A DNA stretch of 37,764 nt, from assembly GCA_903873945.1 (NCBI GenBank), contig CAIQQM010000214.1, positions 1 to 37,764 of the forward strand. Direction: 5' to 3'. Under the pieces are notes generated by a model. That model did no database searches, was not told the origin of the DNA, and worked only from the letters and a program-made list of their open reading frames with translations. This DNA comes from an uncultured Verrucomicrobiota bacterium (GTDB taxonomy: Bacteria > Verrucomicrobiota > Verrucomicrobiia > Limisphaerales > UBA8199). A program made the translations under genes and the position numbers. This document shows, piece after piece, positions 27,853 to 36,754 of the stretch. Within the stretch, counting starts at the first letter, position 1. The number at the start of each line of letters is the position of its first letter.

Positions 27853-28523
27853 GAGAAAGGATGGTCGAAGGGAGAGTGTGGAGCGCGGTACACTTCGGTA
27901 CACCGGGTACACCAAAATCAGAATTTTCGGAGTATTGCAGGTCATCCGGGTTGACGGGCCGGGAAGAAAGCGGTGATGAACCGCGCACCGCCTAAACGCC
28001 AGAAGCCCTCTCGCTTTGTTGAAAACATTCATGACCTGCGAGCTCCGCCCAACGGCAGAGGGTCCGGTTTCAATTCCGTTCGCGCCCATGTTTTCAGCGC
28101 TTATGGAAATCTGTATCATATAGTTTTCATACACCTATCACTTTCCGGCTCATTGCGCAAGACAATAAAAGTATTTTACTTGTATGATACAATCACGCAA
28201 AAGCGAGAGGAGGCAAGCAATCCAGAGCAGCGATCTGCCACCCGTCAAAGCCATTGGTGTGAAGTCAGAACCGCCGGAAAACTGACGAAATTTTCTGTTG
28301 ACGCTCTCTCCGCCCAGGTTAGCAGGATTGGTGTTGGAATGGCTGAGAGCGAAAACCAATTCTCCCTCACCCGCGTAGCGTACAATGTCGAGGGGCGCAA
28401 AAAAGCAAATCTATCAATAATTGACCGCTGGCGGCTCCGCAATCAGGCGGAAAGCGGGCACGGAGCATAAGAACCTGAAAAATGACCCCTTGCTGCTGCG
28501 CCGTGGTGCCTTTAGAGTTTCGC

Positions 28524-29324
28524 ATGGTTTTGCCCGCGGATTACCACCTGCACACGCCACTTTGCCGCCATGCTGTCGGCGAGCCTTCCGAGTTGGCGGC
28601 CCGGGCGGTAAAACTCGGCTTTGGGGAAATCGGCTTCTCCGACCACAGCCCGATGCCACGGGATGATTTTGACGATTGGCGCATGAGGAACGCGGACCTC
28701 GACGGGTATGTGGCTGCCGTCGAGCGGGCCCGGCGCGAGCATCCCGGCCTCGTCATCAAACTGGGCCTGGAAGTGGATTACCTTCCCGGTTGCGAGGATT
28801 GGGTTCGGGATTTAGCGGCGCGGCATCCATGGGATTACTTCATCGGCTCCGTCCATTATGTTTCCGAAACGTGGGCCATAGATAACCCGGCAAGGCTCTC
28901 CGAGTGGAAGAATCGCGAACCCCTGGAAGTCTGGACGGCCTACTTCGACCGCCTGACCATGGCGGCGGCATCCGGCTTGTTCGACATCATCGGCCACGTT
29001 GACTTGTGCAAGAAATTCTGTTTTTACCCCAAACAGGATTGCACACCGCTGGTCACCCGTTTTCTGGAAGCCGCCAAGCTCCACGGAGCGGCGATCGAGC
29101 TCAACACCTCCGGCTTGCGGAAAGACTGCAAGGAAATCTATCCCGCGCCGGCTATCGTGCGGCTTGCGGCGAAGCTGGGCGTACCGATCACGTTTGGTTC
29201 CGACGCCCATGCTCCCAGCGAAGTGGGGATGGATTTTGCGGAAGCGGTGCGGCTGGCCCGGAGCGCCGGATACACGCGGTATGGCCGCTATACCCGCCGC
29301 CGCCGGGAGGAGCAGCCGCTCTAG
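28524..29324 (+). CDS. PHP-domain histidinol-phosphatase (HisJ/HisK type)
   Basis: Start MVLPADYHLHTPLCRHAVGEPSELAARAVKLGFGEIGFSDHSPMP at 28524; EVDYLPG, FDIIGHVDLCKKF, AAIELNTSGLRKDCKEIYP, ITFGSDAHAPSEVG. Confidence 0.88.
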   Translation: MVLPADYHLHTPLCRHAVGEPSELAARAVKLGFGEIGFSDHSPMPRDDFDDWRMRNADLDGYVAAVERARREHPGLVIKLGLEVDYLPGCEDWVRDLAARHPWDYFIGSVHYVSETWAIDNPARLSEWKNREPLEVWTAYFDRLTMAAASGLFDIIGHVDLCKKFCFYPKQDCTPLVTRFLEAAKLHGAAIELNTSGLRKDCKEIYPAPAIVRLAAKLGVPITFGSDAHAPSEVGMDFAEAVRLARSAGYTRYGRYTRRRREEQPL

Positions 29325-29438
29325 TCCAGACTTTTGTTTCACCTCTCGCGAAAACCCGGGAAATTTGCAACATTCTGGAAAGTTTCCTGTCATTACCTTA
29401 TGGTTAATTGGTTTGGAGAAAAAAACTGAACACAGGCT

Positions 29439-30959
29439 ATGAAGACAACATTTAATTGCCTCAGTAACTGTCTGCTGGTGTTTGGCTTAGGCGGAGCGGT
29501 CCTGGTAGCGGGCACCGCCTTGGCTGTCAATGAACTGTCACCAACGAAGGCTGGAACTGTCGGCGCAACCCCAGCTGTGCCAATCGATGAAACTCCACTG
29601 CCACGCCTCGCGGGTCCTTACAACAGCTTCGCGCCCATTGTAAAAAAGATTGCGCCCGCTGTGGTCAAAGTCGTCGTCGCATCCAAAGAAACCAAAATTC
29701 AAATGCCCGAAGGATTCGGTTTTAACGATCCTTTCTGGCGGCGCTTTTTCGGCGACCAGTTCGGAATGAATCGCCGCCGTCAGTTCAACGTCCCGCGCCA
29801 ATATGGCCTTGGCTCGGGCGTGCTTGTCACCAAAGATGGCTACATTCTCACCAACAATCATGTCGTGGACGGTGCGGACGAAGTGAAAGTGACGTTGCAG
29901 GATGGCCGCGAGTTTACAGCAAAGGTCGTCGGCCGGGATCCGAAGTCGGATGTGGCGGTGATCAAGATTGATGCGACAGACCTGCCGATTGTGCCAATGG
30001 CGGACAGTGACAAGGTGGAAGTCGGCGATATCGTGCTGGCCATAGGCAATCCGTTCGGCGTGGGCCAGACCGTCACTTCGGGCATCGTCAGCGCGATCGG
30101 CCGCGGAAACCTGGGCATCGAAGACTACGAAGATTTCATCCAGACCGACGCGGCGATCAACCCAGGCAACTCCGGCGGCGCGCTCGTAGACGTCAATGGC
30201 CGTCTCATCGGCATCAACACGGCCATCTTCAGCCGCTCCGGCGGCAATCAGGGAATCGGTTTCGCGGTTCCGTCCAATCTTGCCCATAACGTCATGGACA
30301 GCCTGGTTAAGTTCGGTCACGTCACCCGCGGTTATTTGGGCGTGATGATCCAGGACATCACACCGGCTCTCGCCAAAGAGTTTAAGCTTAAGGACCAGAG
30401 CGGGGCGCTCGTGGGCGAGGTCGTGCCCAAAGGCCCCGCTGACAAAGCTGGATTCAAAGACGGCGACGTTATTTTGGAGTTCAACGGCAAGAAAGTTTCC
30501 GACAGCCGCCACCTCAAACTCGAGGTGGGGGGAACCAGGCCCGACACCACCGTGCCAGTGAAGATCCTGCGCGACGGCTCGATAAAGACCCTACGGGTTG
30601 CCATGCAACAGCTACCCGGCAGCGAACAGCTCGCCAAAAGCACCGGCTCCGGCAGCGGCGACAATGGCACGCTCAACGGTGTGACCGTCGGCGATTTGGA
30701 CCAGCAAGCCCGCCAGGATTTTAAGATTCCGGAGGAAATCAGAGGGGTTGTGATCACTGAGATTCAGCCGGACTCAGCCGCGGCTGACGCCGGCCTGAAG
30801 CAGGGTGATGTCATTCAGGAAATCAACCGTCATCCCGTGAAAAGCGCGGAGGAAGCCGTGCAACTCACCGGGAACGCGAAGGACAAGGTGACCTTGCTCC
30901 GCGTCTGGAGCAACGGCGGCAGCCACTATGTTGTGGTAGACGAGAGCCAAGCCGACTGA
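29439..30959 (+). CDS. htrA: Do/DegP-family periplasmic serine protease with two PDZ domains
   Basis: 506 aa; triad motifs YILTNNHVVDGADEV, RDPKSDVAVIKID, INPGNSGGALVDVNGRLIGINTAIFS; two PDZ regions (GYLGVMIQDIT..., GVVITEIQPDSAAADAGLKQGDVIQEINR). Confidence 0.95.
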   Translation: MKTTFNCLSNCLLVFGLGGAVLVAGTALAVNELSPTKAGTVGATPAVPIDETPLPRLAGPYNSFAPIVKKIAPAVVKVVVASKETKIQMPEGFGFNDPFWRRFFGDQFGMNRRRQFNVPRQYGLGSGVLVTKDGYILTNNHVVDGADEVKVTLQDGREFTAKVVGRDPKSDVAVIKIDATDLPIVPMADSDKVEVGDIVLAIGNPFGVGQTVTSGIVSAIGRGNLGIEDYEDFIQTDAAINPGNSGGALVDVNGRLIGINTAIFSRSGGNQGIGFAVPSNLAHNVMDSLVKFGHVTRGYLGVMIQDITPALAKEFKLKDQSGALVGEVVPKGPADKAGFKDGDVILEFNGKKVSDSRHLKLEVGGTRPDTTVPVKILRDGSIKTLRVAMQQLPGSEQLAKSTGSGSGDNGTLNGVTVGDLDQQARQDFKIPEEIRGVVITEIQPDSAAADAGLKQGDVIQEINRHPVKSAEEAVQLTGNAKDKVTLLRVWSNGGSHYVVVDESQAD

Positions 30960-31127
30960 ATTTTCGTTCAGCAGCAAACAAACCCTCTGGCGCCGGAGTT
31001 GGGTTTGAGCCTGGTGAAAGCGGTGGCCGAAGCGCCTGACGGCAAAGTAACGGTTTCAAGTCATGTGAGTGCCGGTTCGGAGTTTGCCGTCCGGCTGCCC
31101 AGACAAGGAAGCGTTCGTTCCCACTGA
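30960..31127 (+). pseudogene. Histidine kinase C-terminal (HATPase_c G2-box) remnant, in frame downstream of htrA
   Basis: Reading past the htrA TGA in the same frame: IFVQQQTNPLAPELGLSLVKAVAEAPDGKVTVSSHVSAGSEFAVRLPRQGSVRSH*; resembles kinase C-termini of the type GLGLSLVKAVAEAHGGxVxVxSxxxxGSxFxVxLP. Confidence 0.7.
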
Positions 31128-31137
31128 GTGACCCGCG

Positions 31138-32370
31138 CTAACGAATGACCTCTTCCGTGAGAAACAGCTCGGTCTCCCTGCCTGAGTCCGCCACTTGAAT
31201 CCGAACTGAGCGGTCCCCGATAGCCAGGCAGCGCACCAACACATTCGTTATCCCCACGCGCACCTTTGCGGATTCTCCCACAGCCAAAGTCTGATCATTG
31301 ATCAGCGCCAGCGGCCGATTTCTCGCCGCAGAAATCCCTTTGAGCAACAGTTGGGGCGGTGCGGGTGCCTGCACCTGGCTGTAAACAAGGCCGTTCGTAA
31401 CCGACGCGGATTTCGGACGGGGCATTTCGACGTTACGAATATCTCCCAGGTCGGCCGCCTTCAAACGGGGGCTGACACCCCACCGCATCCAATCCAACAC
31501 ATCGTTGAACCCATATTCCTTTTCCGCCGCAATGAATAAATTGATCTGCCCGCGAGTGTAGGCATTTCGCAACATCTTTTTCATTTGATCCTCCTCGTGA
31601 AGCGTATCCATCAGCAAATAAGCAACCAGTTCGCAGAAGCCTTCATGGGCCTCGCGGCTGAGGGTCTTCCTCCGTCCCGAAGGCACATTTTCAAAAACCC
31701 AGGCATGTGAATACTCATGCGCGCAAGTGGCCTTGAACTCCGCCAGCGGCAAAGCGCTCATCAGGCTGATCGAGTGGCTCAGGCCGTTACGGTTTGTCCG
31801 GCTGTGGATATACCCCAATATATCCGGGCACTCGAAATCGTTTCCCGCCACCGTCAACTCGTCGTACAAGTTCACGCGGTCCACCAGGCCAACCGCCACG
31901 TTCGTCGAAGGCAGCGTCAGAAACCTCGAAAACTTTCTGTCCAATATGTCCCGGATCCCCTCGCATATCTCCCTGGCTTTCGCCTCATCCAGGACGGCGG
32001 TTTTGGCGTCGCGGGCACAGAGGAAACGGCCGTCCGCCAGTTTGGTATAGTTCGCCCTGACCGGCAGGCCGCAGATATAGCATTCGTCGGGGCATGTAGC
32101 GCAGTCGTAACAAAGAAAAACTTTTTCGTGCGTCACCTTATCCACGACCGTGTAAATGGCGGAGCCAAAAGGTTTGCCACAAACACCGCAGTGGTCGGGA
32201 TCCGCCCCGAGCAGAGGCAGACAGCAACAAGCATAAGCCAGCAGAATTAGAAAACCCGCAAGCGTCCACAGCCGAAGGCGCGAATCGAGAAAAAAATGAT
32301 CTTTAACGCCATGCGGGTCCGGAAGAACCGCTTGCGGGTGATGCGCCGTTTTCACGATTGTCGCAGCCAT
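31138..32370 (-). CDS. Membrane-anchored LIM-like zinc finger + DA1-like metallopeptidase
   Basis: 410 aa; TM LWTLAGFLILLAYACCCLPLLG; CGVC...CYDC and CYIC...CARD zinc-ligand pattern; CYICGLPVRANYTKLADGRFLCARDAKTAVLDEAKAREICEGIRDIL; HExxH segment ATCAHEYSHAWVFENVPSGRRKTLSREAHEGFCELVAYLLMDTL. Confidence 0.8.
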   Translation of the reverse strand: MAATIVKTAHHPQAVLPDPHGVKDHFFLDSRLRLWTLAGFLILLAYACCCLPLLGADPDHCGVCGKPFGSAIYTVVDKVTHEKVFLCYDCATCPDECYICGLPVRANYTKLADGRFLCARDAKTAVLDEAKAREICEGIRDILDRKFSRFLTLPSTNVAVGLVDRVNLYDELTVAGNDFECPDILGYIHSRTNRNGLSHSISLMSALPLAEFKATCAHEYSHAWVFENVPSGRRKTLSREAHEGFCELVAYLLMDTLHEEDQMKKMLRNAYTRGQINLFIAAEKEYGFNDVLDWMRWGVSPRLKAADLGDIRNVEMPRPKSASVTNGLVYSQVQAPAPPQLLLKGISAARNRPLALINDQTLAVGESAKVRVGITNVLVRCLAIGDRSVRIQVADSGRETELFLTEEVIR

Positions 32371-32433
32371 TATGCCTGCTGCTGTCCGGAGAGGAAGCCA
32401 GAATTACAAATCAACCCCGGCCGCCATGCGTGG

Positions 32434-33006
32434 CTAACGAGAAACCGGTTTGGGCACGTGAACGTGCTTCGTATCCATGAGCTTGTTGAGCAAAGACTCT
32501 ACATCGTTAGCGACCGTGAGCATGGAGTAATGCCGAGGTGTGAGAAACTGCTCGTCACGAGCGTGCGCGAGAAACTGAAGCAGAAAGTCATAGAACCCGC
32601 GGATGTTGAGCAGTCCGACCGGCTTGAGGTGCAGACCAAGCTGGAGCCACGTGAAAACCTCGGCCACCTCCTCCAGCGTGCCAATGCCACCGGGAAGCGC
32701 GACAAATGCATCCGCGAGTTGAGCCATCCGATGTTTCCGCTCGTGCATGGTTTCGACGATTATCAGTTCGGTCAGGTCGCGATGATCGCGCTTCTCTGCG
32801 ACCATGGCACGGGGAATGACGCCGATAACCCTGCCTCCAGCCGTCATGGCAGCATCCGCCAACGTCCCCATCAGGCCAACACCGCCACCACCATAAATAA
32901 TGGTGAGGCCGCGCCGGGCGCACGCGGTCCCAAAAGCCGATGCCGCCGCCGCATATTCAGGAGACACTCCAAAACTGGAGCCGGAGTAAACACAGATGCG
33001 AGTCAT
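32434..33006 (-). CDS. LOG-family protein (putative cytokinin riboside 5'-monophosphate phosphoribohydrolase)
   Basis: Start MTRICVYSGSSFG at 33006; YGGGGVGLMGTLADAAM, MHERKHRMAQLADAFVALPGGIGTLEEVAEVFTWLQLG (LOG PGGxGTxxE motif). Confidence 0.92.
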   Translation of the reverse strand: MTRICVYSGSSFGVSPEYAAAASAFGTACARRGLTIIYGGGGVGLMGTLADAAMTAGGRVIGVIPRAMVAEKRDHRDLTELIIVETMHERKHRMAQLADAFVALPGGIGTLEEVAEVFTWLQLGLHLKPVGLLNIRGFYDFLLQFLAHARDEQFLTPRHYSMLTVANDVESLLNKLMDTKHVHVPKPVSR

Positions 33007-33025
33007 AAAATCCTGGATGTTTCCT

Positions 33026-33682
33026 TCATTTTGGAAGGGCGTCGAAAAAAGCTGCGAGTTTGGCAGCATCAAGCTTGTCGTTGGTCCGGACGCCGCGGCA
33101 AACGTCAATGCCGAAAGGCCGAACGGCGGTAATAGCCATGGCGACATTGGACGGATTGAGCCCCCCTGCCAGAAAGAGCGGTTTGCGGATGACCTCGCGG
33201 ATGCGGCGGCTCAACGCCCAATCGTGAGTGCGGCCAGTGCCTCCAAGCTCCTTCGTCGCGAGTGCGGGGTTGCCGGAGTCGAGCAGGATGGCATCCACAT
33301 GAGTTGCAGCCGCAACCGCCAGATCGACAGACTCCGGGCCGGTGACATGGATGACCTGAACCAAAGCAATGCCCGGCAAGGCGTGGCGGAGTTGCTGATA
33401 AACGTCGGACGGAACATAGTCGCACAGCTGAATCGTATTTGTGCGGCAACGCCGCTGCTGAGCGATGATGACCTCCGCCCGAAGCTCGCTCGTGAGCAGA
33501 ACAGTCGCGATGGGTGGCGGCACCGTTCCGGCGATATGCATAATCGCCTCCTCGGAAATCACGCCAGGCCCGCTGGGCATTGCGGAGACAAGGCCAATCG
33601 CCGAAGCGCCATATGCAATCGCCAGCTCCGCTTCTTCCGGAGACTTGATGCAGCAGATTTTAACCTTTGGACGGGTCGGCAT
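33026..33682 (-). CDS. Phosphoribosylanthranilate isomerase-like protein (non-canonical TrpF)
   Basis: Start MPTRPKVKICCIKSPEEAELAIAYGASAIGLVSAMPSGPGVI at 33682 (or 33691); ILLDSGNPALATKELGGTGRTHDW, PLFLAGGLNPSNVAMAI, GIDVCRGVRTNDKLDAAKL. Confidence 0.82.
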   Translation of the reverse strand: MPTRPKVKICCIKSPEEAELAIAYGASAIGLVSAMPSGPGVISEEAIMHIAGTVPPPIATVLLTSELRAEVIIAQQRRCRTNTIQLCDYVPSDVYQQLRHALPGIALVQVIHVTGPESVDLAVAAATHVDAILLDSGNPALATKELGGTGRTHDWALSRRIREVIRKPLFLAGGLNPSNVAMAITAVRPFGIDVCRGVRTNDKLDAAKLAAFFDALPK

Positions 33683-33888
33683 AGTGTGCATGTGTACAGT
33701 GCCGGCAAAGGCCGGCCCAATCAAATTTTCTTGTGCCTGTTTGTTGCGGCCTAACGCCGGCCAGCCGGGTCCAACACTGCACCCGGCGCGCTTTACCACG
33801 AGCGCCCAGAGGGGGAAAGGTCTTCCGCAAAACAGGGTGATTGCCGGTCTGGAAAACCGAGTTTGTCTCGCGGCCTAATCGAAGCAAA

Positions 33889-35217
33889 TCAGCCCACATT
33901 TTCGGCAGAGGGAACCCTGAGGTCCGGATCCTGCGCATGCTCGCCGACTTCGCTCTGATATCGAGTCAGGCGGCCAAACTCGAGTTCAGCCTGCCGCTGG
34001 TCTCCATGCGCTGAAAGGGCACACACCGGCAGTTCGTAATTGCCGTCGGGGAGCGCGAAGCGATAGCTGAAAGTGCCATCCGGACGGATTCTGATCGGCC
34101 GACCGCCAATCGTCACAACCGCGTCCGGCTCCGTGGCACCGTAAACAACGAGCTCGGCATTGACGTTCAACCAGAATCCTTCCGGCCGCTGATGCTGCCC
34201 CATCAAGGGACTGGAAAGGGCCTCGGCTTCTTTTCCAAGGGGACTTGAGATAGCCGGGACCAAGCCCGGTAACGCTTCGAATTCAAGCTGAGCCGGACCT
34301 GCCAGCGAGATTTCAGCGAGCCCGGCGGAACCGGGTCCGTTCTTTCGCGCGCCCCAGAGATCAAGCAACCCGGCAAGGGCAAGTTCGTACGCCGAAGTCC
34401 ACCGCTCAGCAGACACAGGAGCGGGCGCCTGACCTCCGGAGTCGAGGATAGCTCGCGATTTTTCCACTCCTTCCCGAGACAACGGTCCACCTAAGTCGCC
34501 CGGTTCAGCAGGTCTGGCAACCCGCGGCAATTGCCCGCCGGGGGCGATGGTCGCGAATTGCACCGTCTTGTCTTCGGCTGCGGCGTCCGGCGGCGTCACT
34601 ACCGTCCCGGAGGTTATAATAGTCACCCATTGGCGCGGGGATTCGTAGTAACCGAGTTCAGCCACATATCTGGTTCCGGCACCCTGGACATGGATGAACC
34701 AATGCTGTGAGTCCGGATGCACGTGAAGTTCCGTGACTGGCTTGCCCTTAATTTTGTCGAGATACACGCGCACGACAAGGCAGTGACCGGCGGCGAGCGC
34801 GCTGTACCGCTGCCGCTGTTCGCGTGCCAGGTCCCAATGCGCGTAAAGCCAATGGGGATCGCGCGCCAGCAGCAGCAGTTTTTGCCTGCCATATGCCTCC
34901 GGCAATTCCCAGGCGGCTGGTCCGACCTGCCCACCCGGCCTTGCGGCAGGCTGGGGCGATGGTTCGTCACCTTCGAAGAGAACAGGCGGAATTTTCAGTG
35001 GTGTTCCGGGGCGGACAATTCCATTGCCTGCCCGCCCGAAGTCAGCGGCGGCAACTGCCTTCTCAAGCCGCTCCGAAATTCCCGCAGGCCGCTGTTCAAC
35101 GCTGGGGGTGACGGGCATTACGCGCCCAGCCAGCAACGGGTTTGCCACCTTCTTTGGAGCACGTTTACTGGCAACCGGCTTTGCCCTTTTTACAGACCGC
35201 GATTTCTGGTTTTTCAT
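33889..35217 (-). CDS. DUF4912 domain-containing protein
   Basis: 442 aa; LPEAYGRQKLLLLARDPHWLYAHWDL...LVVRVYLDKIKGKPVTELHVHPDSQHWFIHVQGAGTRYVAELGYY; Pro/Ala/Lys-rich N-terminus. Confidence 0.8.
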   Translation of the reverse strand: MKNQKSRSVKRAKPVASKRAPKKVANPLLAGRVMPVTPSVEQRPAGISERLEKAVAAADFGRAGNGIVRPGTPLKIPPVLFEGDEPSPQPAARPGGQVGPAAWELPEAYGRQKLLLLARDPHWLYAHWDLAREQRQRYSALAAGHCLVVRVYLDKIKGKPVTELHVHPDSQHWFIHVQGAGTRYVAELGYYESPRQWVTIITSGTVVTPPDAAAEDKTVQFATIAPGGQLPRVARPAEPGDLGGPLSREGVEKSRAILDSGGQAPAPVSAERWTSAYELALAGLLDLWGARKNGPGSAGLAEISLAGPAQLEFEALPGLVPAISSPLGKEAEALSSPLMGQHQRPEGFWLNVNAELVVYGATEPDAVVTIGGRPIRIRPDGTFSYRFALPDGNYELPVCALSAHGDQRQAELEFGRLTRYQSEVGEHAQDPDLRVPSAENVG

Positions 35218-35364
35218 GCGAAAAGCCCCTCGCCGGAGGCTGCTGGGTTTGCTTTAATGTTCGAAACATTACGGCGGCGAAGCAAGCGCCGCAATCGGGA
35301 TTTTATGAAAGACGGCTTGCCATCCAGCGCTTGCAAGTGTTAACTAAAAGCCAGCGCGAAAGGA

Positions 35365-35772
35365 ATGACTGAATCTAAGGACAGCGGTTCCGGATCGGGA
35401 AAATCCGGGAAGGCATTGATCTACGTGGTGGATGACGAGCCGATGCTGCTGGAAGTGGCCTCGGCGATTCTGGAATCTTCAGGCTATGCTTTCCAAACCT
35501 TTTCCGACCCGGCGCAAGCGCTCGACGCTTTCAAGTCCGCCCCATCCCCACCTGCGCTCATCATCACTGACTACGCCATGCATTCTATGAATGGTGTGGC
35601 GCTTATTGCCGCCTGCCGCAAGATACATCCACGGCAGAAGATCCTGCTGGTCAGCGGTACAATTGACGAGCAGGCCTGTTTGAACTCCCCGGCCAAACCG
35701 GATCGTTTCCTCGCTAAACCCTACCAGGCAAAGCATCTCCTGGACATCCTGCAATCTCTGCTGGCGGAATAA
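35365..35772 (+). CDS. Single-domain response regulator (receiver)
   Basis: 135 aa; LIYVVDDEPMLLEVASAILESSGY...LIITDYAMHSMNGVALI...LVSGT...FLAKPYQAKHLLDIL. Confidence 0.92.
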   Translation: MTESKDSGSGSGKSGKALIYVVDDEPMLLEVASAILESSGYAFQTFSDPAQALDAFKSAPSPPALIITDYAMHSMNGVALIAACRKIHPRQKILLVSGTIDEQACLNSPAKPDRFLAKPYQAKHLLDILQSLLAE

Positions 35773-35839
35773 TTCGACCCCGTTTGAATTCACCGATCCA
35801 ATCGACTAAACATTACCAAACCTCAACCAACATCTGGAT

Positions 35840-36628
35840 ATGAAGAAACTGATCATTCGATTCATTGTCACGATCGTCGTCGTGGTCATCCTCGCCGCCC
35901 TGGCAGCACATCTATTGCTGGATGGAATTATCAAGCGAGGGATTGAAACCATCGGACCCAAGCTGACCAAAGTGGATATCAAGCTGCAAAGCGTCAGCCT
36001 GTCCTTCCTCTCAGGCTCGGGCAAAATCACCGGTCTGGTCGTAGGGAATCCCGAAGGGTATAAGACCCCGTCGGCGATCTCGGTCGGCTCCGCCAGCCTG
36101 GCTCTCAAACCGGGTTCGCTGCTTTCGGACAAGATTGTCATCAGCTCAATCAATGTTCAGGCGCCCGAGATCACCTTTGAAACCGATCTGAAGGGAAATA
36201 ACCTGAACAAAATTCTCGCGAACCTAGACGCGGCCACCGGTGGCAGTGGAAGCCAGCCGCCCAAAGCCAAGGAGCCAGCCCAACCCAAGGCGGCAAAGGC
36301 CGGCAAGAAACTGCAGGTTGATGATTTTGTCATTAGCGGCGGCAAAGTTCACGTCAGCATGACCACGCTGGGCGGAAAGGCTGCCACCATACCACTTCCG
36401 GACATTCACCTGACGGATTTGGGCAAGGGCCCCGAGGGCATTACGCCCGCGGAACTGACGAAAGTAGTGCTGCAGGCCATCGAGAAAAGCGCGGTTCAGG
36501 CAGCTAGTGGCGCGGTGGGAGACATTGGGAAAGGGGCCACGGCCCTAACAAAGGATCTGAGCAAGACCGTTTCCGGCAGCGCGGGGAGCATTACCAAGGG
36601 GATCGGGGGGTTGTTCAAGAAACAATAG
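35840..36628 (+). CDS. AsmA-like membrane-anchored protein
   Basis: 262 aa; N-terminal TM MKKLIIRFIVTIVVVVILAALAAHLLLDGIIKRGIETIGPKLTKVDIKLQSVSLSFLSGSGKITGLVVGNPEGYKTPSAISVGSASLALKP. Confidence 0.75.
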   Translation: MKKLIIRFIVTIVVVVILAALAAHLLLDGIIKRGIETIGPKLTKVDIKLQSVSLSFLSGSGKITGLVVGNPEGYKTPSAISVGSASLALKPGSLLSDKIVISSINVQAPEITFETDLKGNNLNKILANLDAATGGSGSQPPKAKEPAQPKAAKAGKKLQVDDFVISGGKVHVSMTTLGGKAATIPLPDIHLTDLGKGPEGITPAELTKVVLQAIEKSAVQAASGAVGDIGKGATALTKDLSKTVSGSAGSITKGIGGLFKKQ

Positions 36629-36690
36629 CCGCCGTAACCGCGAGAAAAGATTGAAAAGGGTTGTAAATAGCCCTGAAAAGGGTTCCCAGT

Positions 36691-36732
36691 GGGGCGGCGG
36701 CGATAGGGTTGCAGGTCATCTGCAGCCGCCCC
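36691..36732. terminator. GC-rich hairpin between convergent genes
   Basis: 8-bp perfect outer stem GGGGCGGC...GCCGCCCC with an inner TGCAG-GTCAT-CTGCA stem. Confidence 0.4.
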
Positions 36733-36754
36733 GCCAACCGACTGCAGCCACCAC

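Noticed and set aside
26945-28470. Several 60-184 aa ORFs on both strands
   Set aside because: Overlap each other in conflicting frames and coincide with DNA repeats; no domain recognised, so treated as non-coding repeat region.
29538-30512. 324-aa minus-strand ORF
   Set aside because: Antisense to htrA, whose catalytic motifs are clear; mirror-frame artefact.
33660-33938. 92-aa minus-strand ORF upstream of the TrpF-like gene
   Set aside because: Overlaps the more plausible TrpF start and a GC-rich palindromic leader (GCCGGCAAAGGCCGGC); no domain recognised.
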